This document shows, piece by piece, positions 13,386 to 18,754 of a stretch of 18,754 nt of DNA. A model generated the notes under the pieces. It was not told the origin of the DNA and made no database searches. It saw only the letters and a list, made by a program, of their open reading frames with translations. How positions within the stretch are numbered: the stretch's first letter is position 1; every line of letters begins with the position of its first letter. The position numbers and the translations under genes were made by a program. The stretch is from an uncultured Pseudoxanthomonas sp. (lineage in GTDB: Bacteria; Pseudomonadota; Gammaproteobacteria; Xanthomonadales; Xanthomonadaceae): the NCBI RefSeq assembly GCF_946886695.1, contig NZ_CAMPJD010000063.1:1-18754 (forward strand). Reading direction: 5' to 3'.

Positions 13386-14048
13386 ATGAGAGAGAAGCGG
13401 GACCCGGATGGCACTGGGCCTGACGTGGGCAGCGCGCTGCGCTCCCAGAACACCGACGATCTGCCACCTCCGGACCAGGCGTCGGTCACCCAGCTGCTGT
13501 CCGATGTGGAGAGGGGGCAAGCCGGGGCCTGGAACCAGATCTACGCGTTGCTGTACCGCGACCTGCACCAGATTGCCCGGTCACAGATCCGCCAACAGCG
13601 CCGCAGTCACGTGAGATCACCTACCTCGCTGATCAGCGAGACCTGGCTCAAGCTCGCCAGTGCCGATTTCAGCGTCGAGAATCGGGCCCATCTCGTTGCG
13701 TTGGTCGCGCGCGCGATGCGTTTCGTGCTGCTGGACGAAGTACGGCGTGCTTTGGCGGAGAAACGCGGCGAAGGCATGGACCTGTTGCCGCTGGACGAGA
13801 ACACGGAGCCGGCCCAGAGCTCCAGGCTGGAACAGTTGCTGATTCTCGATCAAGCGTTGAACGACCTTGCCAAGCTGGATGCCCGGCTGGCGCAGGTGGT
13901 GGAGATGCGCTATTTCGGTGGCCTCAGCGAGTTCGAGATCGCCGGCGTGCTCAAGGTGACCGAGCGCACCGTGCGCCGGGATTGGCGCAAGGCGCGTGCC
14001 TTCCTGTTCAGCCACCTGGGTGACGGCGACCTGCCTGAACCGATCTGA
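13386..14048 (+). CDS. ECF sigma factor, TIGR02999/ECF43-like
   Basis: This 220-residue sigma factor is of the Sigma70_ECF (PF07638)/TIGR02999 kind. Region 2 is at about residues 33-125, with AWNQIYALLYRDLHQIARSQI, then TSLISETWLKLA and FVLLDEVRRALAEKR. Region 4 is at about 152-210, with VVEMRYFGGLSEFEIAGVL and TERTVRRDWRKARAFL as the recognition helix. About 30 residues of disordered-looking sequence precede region 2. Such factors are usually paired with transmembrane Ser/Thr kinases rather than anti-sigma factors; X. citri EcfK-PknS is, as I recall, the studied case. Here no kinase follows, only a short protein resembling a kinase N-terminus. GAAAGG lies 12 bases before the ATG. An earlier in-frame ATG at 13350 is disfavoured by the promoter position. 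Confidence 0.88.
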   Translation: MREKRDPDGTGPDVGSALRSQNTDDLPPPDQASVTQLLSDVERGQAGAWNQIYALLYRDLHQIARSQIRQQRRSHVRSPTSLISETWLKLASADFSVENRAHLVALVARAMRFVLLDEVRRALAEKRGEGMDLLPLDENTEPAQSSRLEQLLILDQALNDLAKLDARLAQVVEMRYFGGLSEFEIAGVLKVTERTVRRDWRKARAFLFSHLGDGDLPEPI

Positions 14049-14202
14049 CCGGGCAGCTCCCGTATCTTTCATTACACTGGACGTCCTGGATCGCAGCCGG
14101 AAGGCGAATGATCCAGATGTGAGCAAAAACCTTCCTCTCCCTCAAAGGTCCACGGCCCCGGAAACCGGTGTCGTTCCCGTCATCTGCCCGGGTGGCGATG
14201 CG

Positions 14203-14472
14203 ATGAAGACCTGCCTGACCCACGCGCTGCACCTGTTCGACGCCTATTCCGACATGGCGGATGAAGAGCAGTCGGCGGCGCTGGCCGCCCTGAGACGGAC
14301 CGACCCGGCCCTGCATGATGCGCTGGTCCACTTGCTGGTCACCGATGCACTGGACCACGAGATGGATGTGCCGCCCTGGAGCATCCACGCCCCGGGCCAC
14401 GCCATGCCGGGAGACGGCGTGCCCGATGGCGACACGAAGGAACCGGCAGGCGTGCGCGCGCGACACGCCTGA
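14203..14472 (+). CDS. small protein resembling the N-terminal region of an ECF-linked Ser/Thr kinase (89 aa)
   Basis: The first 50 residues read LFDAYSDMADEEQSAALAALRRTDPALHDALVHLLVTDA. This pattern of a helix, then L/A-rich 'xxAxLAALRxxDPALxxxLxxLLxxD', is the one I associate with the cytoplasmic N-terminus of Ser/Thr kinases encoded after TIGR02999 sigma factors. No kinase domain, glycine loop or HRD motif follows; the rest is a Pro/Gly/Asp-rich tail and a stop. It is either a truncated remnant or a reduced stand-alone partner of the sigma factor, 154 bases upstream. ATG 14203 is preferred. A GTG at 14119 in the same frame would add 28 residues, and a TACACT -10-like box lies at 14073-14078. 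Function is inference. Confidence 0.55.
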   Translation: MKTCLTHALHLFDAYSDMADEEQSAALAALRRTDPALHDALVHLLVTDALDHEMDVPPWSIHAPGHAMPGDGVPDGDTKEPAGVRARHA

Positions 14473-14581
14473 TGGCGGTGCCAACCCGCGGCTTGTCGCG
14501 CACGCCGATGCAATGCGGGGAAAGCCTGTGGCGCGATGCTGCAGCCTCGGACCACCGTCCGCGTCATGAGGGCACGCCGCC

Positions 14582-15220
14582 ATGTCTCCCATGCAGGGCT
14601 ATCCGGCCGGCCGCACCGCACTGCTCTTCGTGGACCCTTACAACGACTTCCTCGCGGAAGAGGGAAAACTCTGGCCATTGGTTGCCGATGTCGCACGCGG
14701 CGTTGATCTGCATGCCCATCTGCGCACCGTGGTTTCCTGCGTCAGGCAGGCGGGATTGCCCGTGTTCATCGTGCCGCACCATCGCTCGGAACCCGATGAT
14801 TTCAAGGGTTGGGACCACCCGACGCCCTACCAGCTGGGTACGGCACGCGTACAGCCCTTCGCGAAGGACAGCTGGGGCGGAGAGTGGCATGCGGACTTCG
14901 CGCCACAGCCTGGCGACATCATCGCCAAGGAACACTGGGGCGGCAGTGGATTCTCCAATACCGATCTCGATTACCTGCTGAAACAGCACCGCATTACGCA
15001 CGTGATCCTGGTGGGCCTGATCGCCAACACCTGCATCGAAACCACGGGCCGGTTCGCCTCGGAATTGGGCTACCACGTGACCCTTGTGCGCGATGCCACC
15101 GCAGCCGCCAGCGCGGCGGCGATGCATGCCGCGCATGAAATCAACGCGCCCACTTACGCGCACGCGATCCTGACCACAGAGGGCCTGGTCGATGCCCTGA
15201 CCGCCCGCGCACGCGGTTGA
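14582..15220 (+). CDS. isochorismatase family cysteine hydrolase
   Basis: This 212-residue cysteine hydrolase has the isochorismatase/nicotinamidase fold. The triad is visible as Asp18 in LLFVDPYNDF, Lys116 in IIAKEHWGG and Cys151 in GLIANTCIETTGR, the latter with the expected cis-peptide-region residues before it. The C-terminal VTLVRDATAAASAAAMHAAHE helix is also typical. Family members hydrolyse amides, ureas or vinyl ethers; the substrate here is unknown, and the region between 70 and 110 is longer than in nicotinamidases. The ATG has GAGGG ten bases upstream. It converges with the NmrA-like gene with a 12-base gap. Confidence 0.92.
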   Translation: MSPMQGYPAGRTALLFVDPYNDFLAEEGKLWPLVADVARGVDLHAHLRTVVSCVRQAGLPVFIVPHHRSEPDDFKGWDHPTPYQLGTARVQPFAKDSWGGEWHADFAPQPGDIIAKEHWGGSGFSNTDLDYLLKQHRITHVILVGLIANTCIETTGRFASELGYHVTLVRDATAAASAAAMHAAHEINAPTYAHAILTTEGLVDALTARARG

Positions 15221-15232
15221 CCGGCGTCCGCT

Positions 15233-15976
15233 CTACCTCCGCAACGACCACGCCGCGTAATCCGTCGCCGTGATGCGCGCGACACCCGTGGGCAGCAGCG
15301 TTTCGTCATCCAGCGGCACGCCGAAATACAGGGCGTCGGCCGCGGCCCTGACCCGGCGCGGATCGCCGCAGGCCCGCAAGTGATCGGCAACGAATGTGGC
15401 CATCGGGCGCGCCTTCGGCCCGGCGATCTCCACGACGCCCTCCGCCGGTGTGGAATCAACCACCACCGCCAGCATGGCGGCCACATCATCGGCCGCGATC
15501 GGTTGCATACGCGCGCCCGGCAGCAGGATGTCATCGCCCTGGATGCCGGACTGCGCGATGCCATCCAGGAACTCGAAGAACTGCGTCGCACGCACCAGGG
15601 TGTACGGCACCCCGCCGGCCCGGATGCGCTGCTCCTGCGCCCATTTGGCGCGGAAATAGCCACTTCCCTGCAGGCGTTCGGTACCCACCACCGACAGCGC
15701 CACGTAGTGACGCACGCCCGCGTGCGCTGCAGCTGCCAGCAGGTGTCCAGTGGATGCTTCGAAGAACGCCTTCACCGCCGCGTCCTCGAACGAAGGCGCA
15801 TTGGCGACATCGACGACCACATGGGCTCCCTCGAGTGCGGCCGCCACGCCTTCTCCGGTCACTGCATTCACACCGGTGGACGGCGCTGCGGTCACCACTT
15901 CATGCCCCTCGGCCGTGAGCAGCGCGACCAGGCGCTTCCCGATCAGACCGGTACCCCCCACAACGACGATTTTCAT
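15233..15976 (-). CDS. NmrA-like NAD(P)-binding SDR protein
   Basis: This 247-residue atypical SDR has the nucleotide motif GGTGLIG at residues 7-13 and a YFRAK (Tyr107, Lys111) pair. The order VVDVANAPSFED, then AGVRHYVALSVVGTERL, then YTLVRATQFFEF is that of NmrA/SDR_a5-type proteins, which act as NAD(P)-dependent reductases or redox sensors. IAADDVAAMLAVVV and the closing ATDYAAWSLR are common in the same group. The longer frame begins at 16102, but the ATG at 15976 has AGGGAG at good spacing and starts the first beta strand. It is convergent with the isochorismatase gene and divergent from the gene at 16281. The reaction is unknown. Confidence 0.9.
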   Translation of the reverse strand: MKIVVVGGTGLIGKRLVALLTAEGHEVVTAAPSTGVNAVTGEGVAAALEGAHVVVDVANAPSFEDAAVKAFFEASTGHLLAAAAHAGVRHYVALSVVGTERLQGSGYFRAKWAQEQRIRAGGVPYTLVRATQFFEFLDGIAQSGIQGDDILLPGARMQPIAADDVAAMLAVVVDSTPAEGVVEIAGPKARPMATFVADHLRACGDPRRVRAAADALYFGVPLDDETLLPTGVARITATDYAAWSLRR

Positions 15977-16280
15977 GGATCGACTCCCTTGGACTGGATG
16001 GAATGGCAGCGCTTCGAACCGCCATGCCACCCAGGACGCCGTACCGCGCCACGGCGTGACAGCCCGCCTGTCGCGGCCGCTGCGCGCGTCTTCCGTCCGC
16101 ATGCTGAGGCATGCGTCGCAATCCGACTCACAGTCACGCCGAACGCCGGCCGCGCAGCCGCGTTCATCATCACGACGAAATGTGGAAGTGCGACGGTGTT
16201 AGCAGCCGGTCCCCCGGGGGTTGTCGCTAGCATGGCGTCGTCGGGCCGCCCATGGCCCGGTTCTCGCGCAAGGAGCGCAC
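15977..16280. promoter_or_regulatory. divergent intergenic region with a -10-like box for the 16281 gene
   Basis: These 304 bases separate divergent genes. A TAGCAT hexamer at 16228-16233 is the likely plus-strand -10, giving a leader of about 40 bases with AAGGAG at 16270-16275. A perfect CCCCCGGGGG palindrome at 16211-16220 lies just upstream and could be an operator. No minus-strand promoter was resolved. Confidence 0.35.
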
Positions 16281-16703
16281 ATGACCACACATGCGGCCGC
16301 CGGATTCGCCGGCACCTGGCACTTGCTCCCGGAGCAGTGCGACTACCAACTCGGGCGCCCTCCGCGAAGCGGGCTTTATCAATTCGACTGTGCCGCCGAC
16401 GGCGCGCTGTCGATCGCCTCGGAATGGTGGGGCAAGAACGGCAAGCGGCATCGCGCCGCCTTCGACGGGCGCGTCGACGGCACACCGTATCCGTACCACA
16501 GCACGCCGCATGCCGATGCGCTGAGTTTCGAATCCGTATCCCCCACGCAGCTCCACTCCACCACGTGGCACGGCGGTCGCGAAGTGCAATGGTCCGAGCG
16601 CGAGCTGGTCGACGCGGACACCCTCGTGATCCGCATGCGCGGCCATCTCAGTGATGGCCGCTGCTACACCAATGTCGGCGTCTACCGTCGCCAGGGCAGC
16701 TGA
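16281..16703 (+). CDS. uncharacterised lipocalin-like protein (140 aa)
   Basis: I cannot assign a named family. The protein begins FAGTWHLLPEQCDYQLGRPP, resembling the G-x-W opening of lipocalin-like small-ligand barrels. It then alternates predicted strands with DG turns (CAADGALSIASEWW, FDGRVDGTPYPY, STTWHGGREVQW, TLVIRMRGHLSDGRCY), ending VGVYRRQ. The layout (G-T-W, a P-rich turn, DG-x-x-x-P, then GG and DGR turns) resembles proteins annotated only as hypothetical or lipocalin-like. There is no signal peptide. ATG 16281 is preceded by AAGGAG at ideal spacing. The gene ends at a strong bidirectional terminator. Confidence 0.8.
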   Translation: MTTHAAAGFAGTWHLLPEQCDYQLGRPPRSGLYQFDCAADGALSIASEWWGKNGKRHRAAFDGRVDGTPYPYHSTPHADALSFESVSPTQLHSTTWHGGREVQWSERELVDADTLVIRMRGHLSDGRCYTNVGVYRRQGS

Positions 16704-16752
16704 CGCCACGGCGGAACGCAACGCCTGCCACACACTCCTCCGCAACCGACAC

Positions 16753-16785
16753 AAGAAGGGCGCCCATAGGGCGCCCTTCTTTATG
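16753..16785. terminator. strong bidirectional intrinsic terminator
   Basis: AAGAAGGGCGCCC (16753-16765) pairs perfectly over 13 bp with GGGCGCCCTTCTT (16769-16781), with a 3-base ATA loop and T-rich ends. It lies between the convergent genes ending at 16703 (plus) and 16827 (minus) and can serve both, better on the plus strand. Confidence 0.88.
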
Positions 16786-16826
16786 CACGCCGGTCCCGGA
16801 CATTCACATCCGGGACCGGATGCAGG

Positions 16827-17663
16827 TCATCGCGTCTGCACGCAGTTCTGCAGCCACAGTACGCGCTTGAAATCGTCATAGCGCAGGAACTGGCCCTTGA
16901 ACGTCACCTTGTCGCCCTTGCGGAACGTCAGCACGTTGGCCAGCTGGTTCGGACGGAACAGGCAGGCCACGCCGACACGCGGTTCATTGTCGCCCGGCAC
17001 CTGGATCAGCATCTTGCTCTGGTCGGGGATCTCGAAGGACACGTTGTAGTCCTCGCCATCTTCCTGCACGTAGTCCACCCGGCCACGCAACGCGTAGTTG
17101 CGGCCCTTGTGGCGCGCAGTGACGGCCACGGCATTGCCCTTGGCTTCACGCGCGATCTCGCGCGAGAACATGAAGACATCCTTCACCGTGACATCGGCGT
17201 TGTTCTGCGTCTTCGCGCCCTGGGCCGCGGCGGCACGGCCTTCCTTGCCCCCCTTCAACTTGGCGAACAGCGTGCACATGTAGGGACGCATGGCATCCGC
17301 CTTGGCCATCTGGCCCTTCTCGGTCTTGACCGTCATCTGCACGATCGCGTCCTTGCCCTCGGCGCTCACGTTGATCAGGGTGGGAATGGCGCGCGTGGTG
17401 CCGGTGGAACGCTGTTCGACCAGCATGGAACCGGTCTCCGCATCCTCGGTGATCACGTCCATCTTCTCGGCGATCATGATGCCGCGCAGCTGGCCCATCG
17501 CATCCTTGACGGTCGAGTCCGGCACGGTGACGCGGCTGCTGAAATCGGTGCCGGAGAAAATGCTGCCGGACTTGCTGAAGTTGTCCTCGCATTCACCCGC
17601 GATGGCCGCGGGCGCCACGCTCGACAGGGCGAGCGCGATGGCGGCAAGTAGCTTGTAGGTCAT
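16827..17663 (-). CDS. secreted protein with C-terminal OB-fold (tRNA_anti-like) domain
   Basis: This 278-residue protein has a clear signal peptide (MTYKLLAAIALALSSVAPAA, cleavage near residues 22-23). The C-terminal part, about 175-276, matches the tRNA_anti-like OB-fold pattern: YALRGRVDYVQ, then YNVSFEIPD, then RVGVACLFRPNQ, then LTFRKGDKVTFKGQFLRYDDFKRVLWLQNC. The central region (about 45-130) is a beta-rich domain of unknown family. Cysteines at about 25, 130, 234 and 274 could form two disulfides in the periplasm. Despite the domain name, exported members are not expected to bind tRNA. The ATG at 17663 has GAGG upstream; the frame opens at 17747. The gene is divergent from the one at 17870. 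Confidence 0.82.
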   Translation of the reverse strand: MTYKLLAAIALALSSVAPAAIAGECEDNFSKSGSIFSGTDFSSRVTVPDSTVKDAMGQLRGIMIAEKMDVITEDAETGSMLVEQRSTGTTRAIPTLINVSAEGKDAIVQMTVKTEKGQMAKADAMRPYMCTLFAKLKGGKEGRAAAAQGAKTQNNADVTVKDVFMFSREIAREAKGNAVAVTARHKGRNYALRGRVDYVQEDGEDYNVSFEIPDQSKMLIQVPGDNEPRVGVACLFRPNQLANVLTFRKGDKVTFKGQFLRYDDFKRVLWLQNCVQTR

Positions 17664-17831
17664 GTGGTCCTCACATAGTGGAAGTGTCTGGGGTCCGGAT
17701 ACGACGGGCGGCGCTTCCTGCCCGCGCCAGACCCGGCCCCACGGCATTCTTGCAAGGGGGACCGTGCATCACAAGCAGCCCGTGCCTTCGCACGCTGCAC
17801 CTGCCGTACCGGACCCACGATCCACCTGCCA

Positions 17832-17837
17832 TAGAAT
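17832..17837 (+). promoter_or_regulatory. -10-like box upstream of the 150-aa exported protein gene
   Basis: TAGAAT lies 32 bases before the ATG at 17870. No good -35 match was found. The surrounding 50 bases are A+T-rich for this window. Confidence 0.38.
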
Positions 17838-17869
17838 GCGCAATCAAACTTCAAACGTGCATCAAATCC

Positions 17870-18322
17870 ATGACCGCAGGACCCTACCGTTCCCACCGCC
17901 ATGGGGTTCTCCGCATTCCGGCGCTGGCAGCGTTGTCGCTGGTGGCGGGCATGGCCTGCGGCGGCGAGCCGGCCGCCCCGCGTGAACTCCCTCCGGACGT
18001 CCAGGCCGATGTCGCCGCGATCGCCGGGTACCTGGCGCAGGTGAGCGACACCTCGCCGGCTCTGTCATGCGACAAGGCCGTGGAGAACGCCCGCTGGGGC
18101 GTGGAAACCATGCTGGAGGTCGGCGAGAAGAACCTTCGCGCCGGCTACATGAGCCAGTCCGCCTACGATGCGGCCACCCCGGCGCTGAAACGCCTGCTGG
18201 CTGCACTGACCACGGAAGACTGCGTGGCCGCCACCGGTACGCGGCGCGACTTCTACCAGTGCATGTCCAGCGACTACAACCATGTCTACGCATGCGGCAA
18301 AGCCCATCCCTTCGATCCATGA
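17870..18322 (+). CDS. small Cys-containing exported protein, possible lipoprotein (150 aa)
   Basis: I recognise no family. Residues 1-30 form an export signal (basic YRSHRHG, then IPALAALSLVAG). Cys30 in AGMAC-GGE is a weak lipobox (Gly at -3 and Met at -2 are unusual), so either lipid attachment or ordinary cleavage is possible. The mature part is helical (about 43-60, 67-90, 98-113) with four cysteines at about 67, 118, 131 and 142, enough for two disulfides. The longer frame begins at 17678, but the ATG at 17870 fits the signal peptide and the upstream TAGAAT box. It is followed 109 bases later by the MscS-family gene on the same strand. Confidence 0.75.
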   Translation: MTAGPYRSHRHGVLRIPALAALSLVAGMACGGEPAAPRELPPDVQADVAAIAGYLAQVSDTSPALSCDKAVENARWGVETMLEVGEKNLRAGYMSQSAYDAATPALKRLLAALTTEDCVAATGTRRDFYQCMSSDYNHVYACGKAHPFDP

Positions 18323-18431
18323 TGCTCACCGTTGACCATCCGCGAAGCGCGGGCCACCCTTTCCGCATGAGCACCCAACCCTCAACGACAAGGGCGTCGA
18401 CGGCGCGTCGTGCATCGCGGCAGGAAGGCTG

Positions 18432-18754
18432 ATGGCATCGCCGCGACTTCCGGACTGGTTGCAGGAGTGGGCGAGCCTCGCCATTCCCGTCGCGCAGGCA
18501 CTTGGCATCCTGCTTGCCGCCTGGCTGCTGTTGCGCCTGCTGCGCATCGTGGTGCGGCGGCTCTGCGAGCACTACCGGCTGCCCGCGCAGGTCGCCGTCA
18601 GTGCACGCCGGTTGCTCGGCGTGCTGGTCTACGTCTCGGCCTTCATGGTCGCGCTGGGCCGGCTGGGCGTGTCCGGCAGCGTGCTGTGGACCGCGCTGAC
18701 GGGTTTCACCGCCGTGGCGGCGGTCGCGTTCTTCGCCGCCTGGAGCGTGCTGTC
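18432..18754 (+). CDS. MscS-family mechanosensitive channel (N-terminal part, cut by window edge)
   Basis: About 107 residues are visible before the window ends. Three hydrophobic segments (about 15-42, 59-80 and 84-107) are seen. The last, TALTGFTAVAAVAFFAAWSVLS, matches the glycine/alanine-rich pore-lining TM3 of small MscS channels, where the usual continuation is a conserved N-F/L-x motif. Such channels sit in the inner membrane and release solutes upon hypo-osmotic shock. The ATG has AGGAAGG at good spacing. The 109-base gap to the upstream exported protein gene suggests a possible operon. Confidence 0.85.
   Translation, partial: MASPRLPDWLQEWASLAIPVAQALGILLAAWLLLRLLRIVVRRLCEHYRLPAQVAVSARRLLGVLVYVSAFMVALGRLGVSGSVLWTALTGFTAVAAVAFFAAWSVL

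Noticed and set aside
1..18754. CRISPR array, prophage or integrative element boundaries
   Set aside because: No regularly spaced repeats, integrase, tRNA-end duplications or phage structural genes were seen.

Overview
The window is GC-rich throughout, has short intergenic gaps and carries typical gammaproteobacterial gene families. The set (TIGR01777-type epimerase, low-affinity iron permease, ECF42 and TIGR02999-type sigma factors, single-copy apt, TAnnnT -10 boxes, several genes with little or no Shine-Dalgarno) suggests a Xanthomonadaceae chromosome such as Pseudoxanthomonas, Stenotrophomonas, Lysobacter or Xanthomonas. This is inference; no 16S or other decisive marker is present.

Layout. 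1-1107 (minus): the N-terminal part of a 6-phosphogluconate dehydrogenase running off the left edge, and an alpha/beta hydrolase. 1225-3810 (plus): a TIGR01777 epimerase-like SDR, a classical SDR and a YafP-like GNAT acetyltransferase. 3838-4233 (minus): a small iron-permease-family membrane protein. 4380-6656 (plus): a MmcQ/YjbR protein, a PhnB-type VOC protein and an ECF42 sigma factor with a TPR-like C-terminal extension. 6666-9160 (minus): an unusual alpha/beta-hydrolase plus metacaspase fusion and a DUF1993 protein. 9297-9812 (plus): apt. 9893-11443 (minus): a secreted protein with a GH18-like DxxDxDxE motif, a PKD domain and an F5/8C domain.

11444-14472 is the least ordinary part. A gene-poor stretch is followed by a 70-aa orphan protein (minus), a perfect minus-strand intrinsic terminator preceded by a row of strong hairpins (a possible structured RNA or 3' UTR), a protein made of an IS5-type transposase N-terminal domain without the DDE catalytic half, a small ORF overlapping its start, and a divergent TIGR02999-type ECF sigma factor. 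Next comes an 89-aa protein that resembles only the N-terminal helical region of the Ser/Thr kinases usually encoded after such sigma factors. I regard this as the best candidate for an undescribed regulatory locus.

14582-18754: an isochorismatase-family cysteine hydrolase (plus), a convergent NmrA-like SDR (minus), an unknown lipocalin-like protein (plus), a strong bidirectional terminator, a secreted protein with an OB-fold tRNA_anti-like domain (minus), a small Cys-rich exported protein (plus) and the start of an MscS-family channel running off the right edge. No tRNA, rRNA, CRISPR array, intact insertion sequence or prophage was seen.
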